From Stereocaulon alpinum (Eukaryota > Ascomycota > Lecanoromycetes > Lecanorales > Stereocaulaceae), in NCBI GenBank assembly GCA_018257865.1, contig JAEUBA010000031.1:62001-126000 (forward strand): a stretch of DNA of 64,000 nt. The letters run 5' to 3'. How positions within the stretch are numbered: the stretch's first letter is position 1; every line of letters begins with the position of its first letter. A program made the translations under genes and the position numbers. The notes below the pieces were generated by a model that was given only the letters and a program-made list of their open reading frames with translations, was not told where the DNA came from and ran no database searches. Below, in pieces: positions 22,028 through 32,285 of the stretch.

Positions 22028-22999
22028 GCTATGAGTCGAAAAGGCATTAGCATTTTCTAGGTATGTGAGAGTTGATATATGTTCATAGATGGGTCATTGC
22101 AAGGAGATTCAACATGGAATATAGGTTTTCTATTCTGCTCATTCTCATGTCGTGAAATCTACTCGACGTATTTTTTCAGCAAGCTTATAGCTTCCACTGC
22201 AGTCATTGACACTGATAGAGGCACAGCAAGAATATCTGATATCGTCATGATCTGAACAGTACCTGAGTTTCTCGGAGCCTTACGAACATGGACCGGTAGG
22301 CGCGGAATCGGGTTCAGCAAAATCTTAGCAAACAATCTTCAGAAGACGAAATTCCATCCCCACAAGCACAATCCAGCAGCATCCATTCTGTCATAGTCTA
22401 TCTCAATATTCGCCATCCCGTAAATGGTTATGATGATATTCTCAAATTTGGCTTCAATATTTACGTCCGCCAATGTCTCTTCCTTTGTCGAAGCAGCAAC
22501 TCAGTATCGTAAGTGCATCGAGTAATCACTTCCTTATTTCCTCAATTCTGTTGATCGTTCCTTCAAATTGAAGAAAGACGTCCGGATTGTTTCTAGAGTA
22601 TTGGGTACACATCTCGGATCGAAACATATGAACGACTATTGTAAGTATCAAGCTGAGATATACGTATGTATGTATTGTCCTAAGCTGGACTTTCCGCATG
22701 ACGGTACGCGCCGCCCTTTCACTCTCGTACCAACGCTAGTTTCGTCGTTCTGCTCTGTATTTTCCCTCGTTACTCCCTTCGTATTCTTCCGTGCTCCTTT
22801 CTACTCGGATAGGTTCTCCCTCTACTACCCCCGTACGCCGCCTCAGCCTCTTCCTGATGAGTGTATTCCTTGATACTCCTCCAATTTTCTACTTGCATCC
22901 ATGTTATAGCCATAACAAACATGGCTTCTTGCGTGGTTATGCTTTTCTTTAGCGATGATATTGTTGCTGGGCAACTGACATCACAATTTGAACTGACCT
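22028..22999. other. Intergenic, nothing recognised
   Basis: Follows the 3' end of the ANL-fold gene. Short plus-strand frames (for example 22568-22873) show no family resemblance and include pyrimidine-rich stretches. Confidence 0.45.
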
Positions 23000-23644
23000 A
23001 TGAACGATCGTGGTGTTTCTTCTCCAATATATATGACCTCCTTTATCTTCGTAGATACGTGCGCATTTGAGGATCATGAATGCCTTTATTCCGAAGGGCT
23101 ACGTTCCATCACTTCTTTATCTCAAGATGAACAGGACGCAAGGGTCTTTAATTTCCAGACACTATCTATAATCTCTTTTGGCAATGGAACCCGCTCGAAG
23201 TTTCCTTTGCGATACAGAACCATATCACATCAGGGCCGTCTTCGAACTTCCTCGATAGCTAGCTCCAGGCGGAGTCCTCCACAAATTTCTAATTCGAAGT
23301 CGTCGCATCCATCGGTAAAGGCTATTCCTTTGCATACTTTACATCATGCTTTCATCTTGATGTCATTGACTCATCCCGAGCATTATGGCCTTCCATCGGT
23401 CTGTCAGGAGGACGTCATAAGTGTGATCGGTGAACACATGGCCCGGACCCGAATAGAGGTAGCTTCGGACGTGCCGTTGTTCGTCATGGAGCACGGGTAT
23501 GCGAGTTATCGCATGAAGAAGGCGACTATCCATCAAGTCAATGATGACATTGTTCTCTTTTACATCCTGCACGAAACCGAGACTCGGAGGGAGGACGTGA
23601 TTACATCTTACGTTTGTTATTCCCTGCAGCCGCTCCTCAGGTAA
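23000..23644 (+). CDS. Hypothetical protein, 214 aa
   Basis: This is an ATG-initiated single-exon frame with reasonable composition. The second half (from about SVKAIPLHTLHHAFILM to the end) looks more protein-like, with balanced hydrophobic and charged residues; the first half is Ser/Arg-rich. No domain is recognised, no signal peptide or membrane segment is evident, and no neighbour suggests a role. It could be chance, although it is long for this non-coding context. Confidence 0.35.
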   Translation: MNDRGVSSPIYMTSFIFVDTCAFEDHECLYSEGLRSITSLSQDEQDARVFNFQTLSIISFGNGTRSKFPLRYRTISHQGRLRTSSIASSRRSPPQISNSKSSHPSVKAIPLHTLHHAFILMSLTHPEHYGLPSVCQEDVISVIGEHMARTRIEVASDVPLFVMEHGYASYRMKKATIHQVNDDIVLFYILHETETRREDVITSYVCYSLQPLLR

Positions 23645-24423
23645 GTCTCGACGGTCATGCAAAGCATCTATTTATTGAGTCCAGGAATGGACTCCAGGCT
23701 ACGGTCAGCGACTACGAATAGCTCAACGGCTCTTCCAGAACCTTGGAATGGCATTCCATTTCATCAGTCAGACTGTTGTGTTGTGTTGTAGTATTGGTTG
23801 TGCAATGTGCGCGGTTCCAGGTTGGCCTGAAATAGTTCTCTTGTAAAGCGTCCTAAAACTCTTAAGCATAGGACATATAAAATTATGGTAAGTGAAGAAG
23901 ACAAAGAGAACCCATTTCTCCGAGACTTTATAATAGGAGGTATAGTCTGGAAAGGCTTCGTTATTGAGAAGTTGGTGTATGGGGAAAATACACAAAGCAC
24001 CAGTCTATGTGTAGTCTGAGCATTCACTGAGCCACCTGCTCAGCGTCCTCTTGCCCTGTCAGCTCTGCATCTTTACCATATCCGCGCGCTGAGTCAGGAC
24101 ACACACAGCCAGTCTCCCATTGACATAATGGGCTGATGTAGCCTCCGGCTCAATAGTTGCTGTCTTCTGCGTAGCTCTTTGTTTCAAGCTGCTTCACACA
24201 AACTCATAGTGGTGCCAATTATGAACCTACTAGTTCTCGCATAAAAGAAGAGGCTTCATTGCCACTGTCTAAGCAATTGCAAGAGTTTACGTTCAGATTT
24301 TCGTGAAGTCTAATGATAGTCGTGCGTCTCTACTTCGTGTACAGTTGAATTGATCTCGCGATCTCTAAGAAATTGATCCAAATTAAAAAGACAATGTATG
24401 AAAGACGGGGCAATGCTGGCATT
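23645..24423. other. Intergenic up to the PKS relic
   Basis: No convincing gene. Marks the left edge of the decayed secondary-metabolism block. Confidence 0.45.
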
Positions 24424-25435
24424 TCAGACCGCCGGTCGGATCCTCGAAACAATTCCCTCACACATCGCGATCAACGACGTCGCATTCGTAATGTCGAGAG
24501 TTGTGAGTCCAGCACCCAGTTCCATGCGGAGCCAATTTCGGAATTCGACCGCAGCCAAAGAATCCAATCCATAACTACTTAGCGGCTTACCAGGTTCCAT
24601 TGCATCGCTCAGGCGAAGCATCGTTATGGATTGTCGATTGACAACACCGATTGTGGTGTCGAGGACCGTTTGGTGGTCAACGCCGCCCTTCACCGTGAGG
24701 AAGAGCGCTTGAATTTCCTTCGAGCCGTCTCTGCCATCGTTGACCTTGGCGCCGAGTGTGTCGCCAATGCAGAGGCTGCCGAATCGAGCATCGACGAGCA
24801 ATTGGGACGTCGCCTATCGTGGAACAGCGATACTGGTGATGAGCTGGGACGACGTTGCTCGGTCGGTTGGCGCGAGCTGCTGGATGATGGAGACCCGAAC
24901 GAATTTGTGGAAGTGGGCTTCATTGATCGGAGTTAATGCCGAGGTGTCAAGAGTGACCATGAGATCACTGTGTTCGCTCATGTAGCCGACATCCTCAATA
25001 GCACCAAGATCCACACAACTGGCTGCCAGCCCCAATTTGTGTCGATAAACGGCAAAGGAGTCGAGGAAGACGTTGGCTGCCGCGTAGTTGGCCTATCCTT
25101 TTTGGCCTATGACACCCGAGATGCTGGATAGCATGGTGAAAAAGTCGAGTGGAAGCTTCCTCTCCATAGCCACGTTGTGAAGATTCCAAGTGCCTTGCAC
25201 TTTGGACTTAATGATCTAATGATACTCCTTGATTGTCGTTGAAGTGGATGGGCGGTCCTATAAGATGTCAGTGTCTACAAACACACGGACGGTCCAACAC
25301 TCATCCTAAGAGCCATGGCGCCTTGTATGATCCCACCTATGGGAACAGCTGCTTTCCGGAAGGCACTTCTGACATGGTCCATATCAGACACATCTCCTAT
25401 TGCAAGGTCTACATGGTAGCCTTCATATTGTCATG
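24424..25435 (-). pseudogene. 3' relic of a highly reducing type I PKS (KR-ACP end)
   Basis: Reading the minus strand gives a ketoreductase end and an acyl carrier domain in one frame: DLAIGDVSDMDHVRSAF, then VPIGGIIQGAMALR, then SKVQGTWNLHN, FFTMLSSISGVIGQKG, stop, ANYAAANVFLDSFA, GLAASCVDLGAIEDVGYM, ITSIAVPR, stop, DARFGSLC, and the ACP block YGLDSLAAVEFRNWLR, whose Ser would carry phosphopantetheine. TAG stops interrupt the frame at 25218-25216, 25095-25093 and 24816-24814; two of them sit where the family has Gln, so CAG to TAG is likely. A 47-nt intron (25258-25304) ends in TTATAG but its donor reads ATGAGT rather than GTGAGT. Upstream domains (KS, AT, DH, ER) are missing: homology stops near 25435. 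The intact enzyme would have built a reduced polyketide. Confidence 0.85.
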
Positions 25436-25439
25436 TGGT

Positions 25440-25705
25440 AGCCCCATGGGGTTATGAAGTATATGACTCCGACGCCAGTGCTGATGGTGGTGCCTGAGAA
25501 GGATATGATTAGCCCGCCTGAGGAGCAGTTGGCGCTGTTCAAGGCTTTCCAGGAGCCGAAGAAAGTCCATGTTGCGCCAGGGAAGGGCCATCTGAATGTT
25601 TTGAGTGGTGAAGAATTTCCTGTGTTAGCGAAGATGCAAGCGGATTTTGTGTTTAAGATCTTGGAGAAGAAGTCGAGTGGAATCCGAGGGAAGATTCCTT
25701 GGTAA
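25440..25705 (+). pseudogene. C-terminal fragment of an alpha/beta hydrolase
   Basis: The frame TPTPVLMVVPEKDMISP, then LALFKAFQEPKKVHVAPGKGHLNVL, carries the acid (PEKD) and base (GKGH) regions of an alpha/beta hydrolase of the kind often found in fungal secondary-metabolism clusters, and ends naturally at 25705. The nucleophile half is absent: resemblance starts at about 25445, right where the PKS relic on the other strand is broken off. The two fragments therefore meet at a rearrangement breakpoint. It cannot make a functional enzyme by itself. Confidence 0.7.
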
Positions 25706-26182
25706 AGTAGCCTCCTAGTAGGCTCGTCAAAGTTTTGTTTCACTAGGGCGAATTATAGACGTATTGGGTGTACGTTTTGGGTGGGATACGAATTTGATAT
25801 CAGTCCCACTTTGACTTTTCGGACTTTTCATGCACAGACATCCTTGTGTCTCACACCTATCTCCCCATTGCCAATACGACTCCCGAAGCATGTTGATCTT
25901 GCGATTGCCGTTCTTGCATGCCGTTATTCACACTTTTCCGAATGCTTATCTCTATAATACCGTCAACTAAGAATGGAAGACGTGAAAACCAAAGAAAAGA
26001 TCTGATGAAAAGACATATCGTTCAACTGTCTCTAAGGTCTCTTTTCCAATATGAGCAAATCATCTCATCAGCAAATGGTCACGGCCAACAAGAACTACTG
26101 TTACTACCAGCTCCCACTCCCTACTCAAAATTCAACAGAAACCCCACTTAGACACGGCAACCTCAATCAACCAAATCCCCCT
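25706..26182. other. Short intergenic region between hydrolase fragment and P450 3' end
   Basis: 477 bp with no recognisable gene. It contains convergent 3' ends. Confidence 0.45.
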
Positions 26183-27868
26183 TCAAGCCAACCCCTTGAC
26201 CAAAACCCTTACCCCCTTAGTCCCCGGCCTCGGTCTCGGAAAAAAGGCATCCATGAACAAATCTACCGCCGTCCGATCTGTTTCAAAAAGCTCGAAATCA
26301 AATCTACGAAACAATGTAGAAAGCCCAATATACATCTCCGCATACGCCAAATGTATACCAAGGCATGAGCGGGTCCCACGACCAAAGGCAACCATATACC
26401 GGGATAGTTGCTTACCGGAGGGGGCTTTAGGATCATTAAGCCAGCGTGAGGGGTTGTAGGTGGTGTGGTCGGGGAAGATGGTGGGGTCGTGGGAGACGGC
26501 GTAGTTATCCATAGAGACGATGGCGCCCGGAGGAATGATCCACTGTTTGTATGGGATGGCGATGTCGGTGCAGGTGCGGGGGAGACGTTGGGACGTGCCG
26601 TAGGCGAGACGGAGAGCTGGTAATCCTTCTTGATTAGTCGTTGTTTATCTTTCTTGTCAACAGACGGAAGTGGAGGGGAGGCCATAGACTACCTTCTTCG
26701 ATACAGGCACTGAGATAAGGTAGTCTCTCAAGCTCGTCCCAAGATGGTGGACTTTCAGGGTTTGGAATGGCGGTCATGAGTTCTTCGCGGAGGCGTTGGA
26801 AGACTGGTCCATTGGCGATTATGTGAAAACTTGCCAGGGACAAGGCACGCATTGTTGTTTCCATGCCTGCAAGAGTGACGCTGATGGCTTCGTGTTGGAG
26901 CCGGGTTACGGAGAGCTCCTCTGGTGGCAGTGAGGACTCCAAAAGGGCGCTGAAGACTGTGTCGTGAGCCTTTTCTGTAACCCGGGCTTGTGCGCCTCGT
27001 TTTACATCCACAATCTGGTCAGTCATTTCCTTGTTGAACTGGATGACGCTTGCCATGCCTGGCCGCAAGAACTTGATCATTGGCTCAGGGAGGAGATTCG
27101 CGAGCTTAAATACCCAGGGAAATTGGGTTATGAAATGGACAGGGTCAAGGAGATCAATTGCTGCGTCAGTGAAGAAGGCTCGAAAACGAGGCTGTTCGGC
27201 GAAGTGATAGTCTCGTTCGAAGCAGTAGTCGACGATGATGTCCGAGGTCCAACACCCCCACATATCATCTAGTTTGAGCACCTGATCTTTGTGTAGATAT
27301 TGTTTCATGAGCCGCTCGCAGAGGCGGTCCATACGTCGCTGGATTGCAGGGCTGTGGGATGCAATCTTCCGCTTTGAAAACAATGGATTCAAGGCTGCTC
27401 GGCGATTGCGATGTGTACGGTGTTTGACGGTGCTAAATGACGATGTTGGGCTGTTGGCTCGATGCTCAAGGCGTTTCAGCTTGTCAGCGGGTCGAGTGCC
27501 TGAGTACAAAGTTTCGTAGAATTCAGAATCCTGGATATGGAGCTCGGTAGGATTTATACGGATGATGGGACCTTGCAATCGTCAATGGAAACGTCCAACA
27601 ACCACCAGTGAAACGGACCGTATTGCTCGTGCCATTTCCGATACACCCAAATGAATTGACCACCGGGTTTTCTGAGCTCGTAATACGCTTCAACCCATTG
27701 AGTCAATGCCGCCAACTTGGGTCCAGGGAAATTGGCAATCGGGCTCAGGTAAATACGGTAGATTGCCAAGCTCAGCAGGTACAGGAGAAAACCGCCTACT
27801 GCAAGTGTTGCAGGAACAGCAGAGTGTTGAGATGATACAAACGCATCGTGCACCGTCGCGAATGCCAT
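26183..27868 (-). CDS. Cytochrome P450 monooxygenase, trichodiene-oxygenase-like, 520 aa
   Basis: Three exons (27619-27868, 26693-27571, 26183-26616) with 47- and 75-nt introns join in phase 1. A membrane anchor near residues 22-42 (LAVGGFLLYLLSLAIYRIYL) is followed by the Pro-rich hinge NFPGPKLAALTQW. The I-helix motif is canonical (LAGMETTMRAL), the ExxR helix is E376-A-L-R379 and the heme loop is FGRGTRSCLG with Cys461. RINPTELHIQD and DHTTYNPSRWLN are typical of the fungal trichodiene-oxygenase-like clan. All catalytic motifs are intact and there is no stop or frameshift. It is the only undamaged gene in a block of decayed secondary-metabolism genes, so it either has another role, is under selection, or has not yet decayed. 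ER membrane location is expected; the substrate is unknown. Confidence 0.9.
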
Positions 27869-29078
27869 TTTTCATGTAGTCAATATCTACCTAATAGCGA
27901 AGATTGGATGTTGCGGTTGTTCAACAATGAATACAAGGGGCTCTCGAAAGGAAGTTGACAGTTGAGCAAAGCGGGGTAAGCAGGCACGCTGGCAAGCATG
28001 ATGCTGATAAACTTTGCATACGGCAATTTGCAATCAACGGATTTGATCATGCTATAGAAGATCACAGGGGCAAACATGGATTTCTCTCCTTCTTTAGACC
28101 ACATAATTAGTATTCCACCTCCCGCATCTCAACAATTCCCATAAAACTCCGCACCCCGCAACCCACACCCTTTCAGCTCGAATCCACAATATTGTCCAAC
28201 CACCGCCACTGATCGAATTCTCTTTAGACTACAGACAAGATCGCATCTAATATGTCACGAAGAACAATGGAATTGGTATGGTTTGTAAGATATAACATGA
28301 TTGATGGTGCTAGACTCGCTCGACTCGCTAGAGTACGCGAGAACTCGGGTATAGCTGAGTAGCGCCGGGAGTGCCCTAACCCTATGCCTTGGCATCAACC
28401 ATCCAAACAAGGGAAGCAGAACCGTGACATAATAGTCTAGTATTGATTTCTTGAATCTCGAGCCAATACCCTGCCCCAGAAATCCGGTCGACGCCCACCG
28501 AGAAGTGATCATAATGCGCGTTTATGCATCAAATACAGGCCCTCGGCAGCCTATCTATGCCAATTACTAGCCGACAGCAGTAGAGATCACCAAGCGCTTA
28601 CTGTGCAGTTTTAATATATACCTTAGCTACTATCTGGGGCCCTGCTGATACATGTGGACCTTTTAGGAATACGCTCACCTATACCTACGAATTACGGATT
28701 GGCCTTCCCTACCCCCAGGCGGGGCGGAGACATGGATTCTGTGATAGCAGGGCCAGGAAATACTCCGCCCAGTCACCTGTAGACGTAGGATAGTATATAG
28801 AAGGAGGGCAGAAAGCTTACAGGATGTCAGGCTTACTGTGAGAGGTAGTCAGCGCAGTCCAAAATATATTGGAGTGGAGATACTGGATCACCAAATTTGC
28901 GCATGTGCGCATATCAACAGTCCGACGGCGGCGACGTCACGGCTAACTACAACTATCCAGGACCTTCTGAATGGGCAGGAATGGTAAAAAATAAAGTTGA
29001 CTGAATATTGCGCCCGTAGTATACGTGTACAGGGCGCTGTAGGCAGTGTAGTCAAGATATCAGAATTTTGGTGGGGTA
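27869..29078. other. Upstream region of the P450; no gene recognised
   Basis: About 1.2 kb with moderate AT content and only short family-less open frames. It should include the P450 promoter at its left end. Confidence 0.45.
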
Positions 29079-29515
29079 TCAGTTGATCAAATGCGCTGCC
29101 GTAACATCAGCTTTCGAGAACAATGGATGAACACGGATAATGGCGTACAAGGAGATAAAAGCAGACAAGGCTGCTGCATTCCGCTGCTTAAATGTCCGGC
29201 CCACGAGTAGAGCTCTATCATTCTGGTAATACTGGATCATGAGGAACAGGGCGGTTAACAAAACCCACCCAACCAAGCATCCTATGACATTTGGGGAGCT
29301 CCACTGCTTAGTCACGGGGCCCCATTGCAAGGCAAGGAGGTAGCAGATGAATGCTCCAAGCAATGAAATGGTCCCTGGAAGATCCAGCTGTTGCAATATC
29401 TCCAGGTAGGTTGCCTCGGCAGGCTTTGCAAATGACTGAATGTCAAAGAAGACTGGAAAGAGTCCCAGAGCGACTCCGCCGATTGGAAAGTTGATATGGA
29501 AATACGTTTAAGTTA
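29079..29515 (-). pseudogene. Fragment of a 14-TMS MFS drug/toxin efflux transporter (DHA2-like)
   Basis: The minus strand reads FHINFPIGGVALGLFPVFF, then LDLPGTISLLGAFICYLLAL, QWGPVTKQWSSPNVIGCLVGW and VLLTALFLMIQYYQNDRALL with the end of the next helix; these are consecutive blocks from the middle of fungal HC-toxin-pump-like transporters (helices about 6-9). Resemblance is lost on the left after about 29150 and on the right at 29515, so both termini are missing. Such pumps export secondary metabolites and are usual members of PKS clusters, which fits the relics around it. Confidence 0.8.
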
Positions 29516-29626
29516 TCAGACAGATCATGATCCGAATCTAGGGATGAGAATCGCAAGACTCCAGTTTGGAAGGTAAACCGTCCAATATAGGGCTGTCAAG
29601 TAGTTAACGATCCAACTTGAAAGGCA

Positions 29627-29653
29627 AACGGTTTAGATTGCATATAAACCGTT
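29627..29653. repeat. Perfect 9-bp inverted repeat with 9-bp spacer
   Basis: AACGGTTTA, then a spacer GATTGCATA, then TAAACCGTT: a perfect hairpin or a bipartite palindromic binding site. It lies in an AT-rich tract with further AAACCGT copies. It may be a subterminal transposon repeat or a chance palindrome. Confidence 0.5.
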
Positions 29654-29987
29654 GAAACAATTGGTTTAAACAGTTTGAGTGCGGGGTCATCGGAAAGGAG
29701 CCGCACCTTACCTAAAGTTAGTGTATTCCGGCTCAATTTGAATGCGAGTTTACTCAGAATTGGAAGATACAGTCAGGAATTGCAGCATAATTACTAGCAC
29801 TGCTAATAGCGCTGGCGATGACAATTTTATGATTAGTGTTGCTGTATACAGCTTCATGTACTTGCGTCCCGAGGATTAGCTCTGCTGGCTCACAACGCTT
29901 GGCGCCAAGATGCCTGCTTAATCCCTAGACATCCGAATTCTACCACTGCATCTCGGAGATAGGATTGATAGGGTTAAAACTCAGAAG

Positions 29988-30004
29988 TAGGGTTAGGGTT
30001 TAGG
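29988..30004 (+). repeat. Short interstitial telomere-like repeat (about three TTAGGG-like units)
   Basis: The sequence TAGGGTTAGGGTTTAGG matches the fungal telomere unit with one irregular unit. It is too short to prove a telomeric origin but sits in the decayed, repeat-like tract. Confidence 0.4.
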
Positions 30005-30481
30005 ATTTTGCCATACCTCTATAAAAATCGACAGATTCAACCATTCAAACCGTCAACTACATAGTTAAACAGTTCACTACTGGACCGACTATATAGACAA
30101 AAGAAGGCATACCAACCGGTTGAAACTGCCAAGCTCTTAAAAGTCGGTCGACTGACAAGAGCCCTGTATGGGGTATGATCACTCAAGAAAAGGAAATGTA
30201 GTAATCAATAGCCACAAAGATCCGTGGCATATTGTCAACTTGACATGGAATTCATCAATCATCCTGTGAAGTATCTGCTTTACAGACTAATCCTATTGCA
30301 TTGCATTCACTAACTACTGACCAATCGCTGTTGTGAATGAAAACCCGGTGTGGATCCCTGTCACCTGCTAAGTTTATCCCTCTAACTCAGCGAAGAATCC
30401 TTAACTTCTTCCTATTTCATTCGTGGTATCATTGTTCTTCTTGTTACAGACGCGTTAGAATTATCTATAATATTATCCAAT

Positions 30482-31290
30482 ATGGCAGGTCCTTCTCAGA
30501 TCAACCCTTATATTAATATAACGCCAGAGGCTGCGCCAACCGAGGCCAATTTCTATACGTCTATTGGCAAGCCAAAGTCTGGCAATCCGCCTGGAATCCT
30601 ATGGAACTTCTCCAATGTCCGTAGAGGCTTACGATACAGTGATAGCTTATTCAGTGCCCTCCGTCAAGTGCTTAAAGACCGCCTGCGGGGTGCCGCTATT
30701 TAGGGCGGAAAACTTCGAGGTTCTGGCCAGGACCTCACCAAGGTCCTTTATTCTACCCGACCATACACCACCTTTCAGAGACGAAGCAATACGTGTGCTC
30801 GCAATACTACTCAATAAATCACCTAGAGTAGCCAACCGACGTGCCAGTAAACGACCCTCAGAGGAGTCTCACGACTCATTAAGTCTAAAAAAGCCCAGAC
30901 ACGATGATGCCCGTACTGAGCAATCTGATTACACTGGACCATTCTTCGCACCAGCTCCAGTCCCAGCTTAGAATCGGTCACACGCTCGGTGTTAAATTCC
31001 ATCTTATCCAACTGCGGCACATCATGCGTGATGCTTCGCTCACTAACGCTAACCAGCTCTGGGACTAACTCAGTTACGATGCTCTGATCCAGTTTCTAGC
31101 ATCTAAGAAATTCTGGACCGCAGAAGACGAAACCCAGGGGATCACCCTCATCTATACAGCTAATAGGATTATGGAGGTGACTACAGACGAAGATCTACAA
31201 AATACTATCCGCGATATATATTTATATATTCACCGGCGCTACGAGCTTTATATTATGCGAGGGGCACTCCGTCAGTTATGCCACGTTAAT
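30482..31290 (+). pseudogene. Degenerate open frame of unknown function, possibly from a mobile element
   Basis: ATG 30482 starts MAGPSQINPYINITPEAAP. The coding signal then moves between frames: SVPSVKCLKTACGVPLF and SPRSFILPDHTPPFRDEAI with a basic, nuclear-signal-like KRPSEESHDSLSLKKPR in a second frame, and GVKFHLIQLRHIMRDASL, stop (TAA), LSYDALIQFLASKKFW and IYTANRIMEVTTDEDLQ in a third. The three parts look like one former gene broken by two indels (near 30612 and 30968) and a nonsense change. I do not recognise the family; repeat families in fungi often leave such relics. Confidence 0.45.
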
Positions 31291-32285
31291 TAATAGTTAG
31301 GATATTAACTGACAGGTGTAATAGTATCTATTGAGGGTGATACGGCCTATCTAAATCAACCTTACCTAGGCAATTTTACTGTCTCCCACCGCTTAAAATA
31401 TCCTTCTCTTGCGGCAGGACCCAAAGGGAAACCCCCAGAAATACAGGATCCTCCAGGCAAAGACCCTGTTGCCTCTTCCACCAAACCCTCTACCCCAAAG
31501 CATGGTCGGCCAATCTTCGTACATCGGACAGGGCAATCATACCTGGCTAGCTGACCAGAGGGGTCCAGGTGGTCCAAGCGCTTGCCACTTCATGGCGCTG
31601 TACTCTGTCCATATTGTTTGTAAGCCTGCCGCGCTTCGTTTCTCTTCTTTCATTCCGCGCCAACCATCCTGTATCCGAGCGATTTGAAACAATGTCTGCT
31701 AGCACGAGAACATCCTCGATTAAGACATTGACTTTCCCCTTGTGGCTTTTTAATCTGAACCTCATCCGCTTCCGTTCTTTTTAAGAGCTGGACCCCAAAC
31801 CTGATTCTGCACGTCAGAACTCTACTACGATTGGAGGGCCGTCTCCAAGGCTCAACGGCGCTGACTTTGCCTACTATCGCCGCCTTAGTTACTCCTCGGG
31901 CTGACAATCGTGGCATCCGTCTTTTTCAATGATAGGTGCAGAATCTTTGAGAAAGCTATCATTAGCGATCTAGTACCGCTGTGACTGGCTCGTCATGTAC
32001 TCCGAGCATCTTCTGCGCCGTAAGATAATTCACAACGATCAACCGAGGAGGTGGTTTGAAAGAGATGGCTGCAGAAGGAGCAGGTACAAGTATGGCCCAT
32101 GACCTACTCGTTGTTAGGCCCAACACAGCCCCATATTCCCGCAGTAATAACCTCAATTTCCGCCTTGCTCGCAGCTGCACTCGCTTCTACATCTCTTCCT
32201 GGTCTCCCAAGCTGCTGTCTCTCCTCGTCCTTTATGCAGGTGCCTCCCTGGTGATACTCATTGGTCCACAGCACAAGAGTGCGCA
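31291..32285. other. No supported gene
   Basis: Short frames on both strands without family resemblance. The right end may contain decayed 5' coding sequence (signal peptide region) of the FAD oxidase relic. Confidence 0.4.

Larger units (their letters stand above)
29516..30481. other. AT-rich intergenic tract with repeated AAACCGT motifs
   Basis: No gene. Copies of AAACCGT or its complement occur at about 29575, 29627, 29646 and 30047, and AACCGGTT at about 30114. The right boundary is a new, degenerate open frame. The tract could be decayed mobile DNA. Confidence 0.4.

Noticed and set aside
26051..26460. Plus-strand frames across the 3' end of the P450 gene
   Set aside because: They are antisense shadows of the P450 exon 3 and its 3' flank.
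29985..30005. Telomere-like run as proof of a chromosome end or fusion
   Set aside because: Only about three units, with one irregular; too short, so listed as a weak repeat only.
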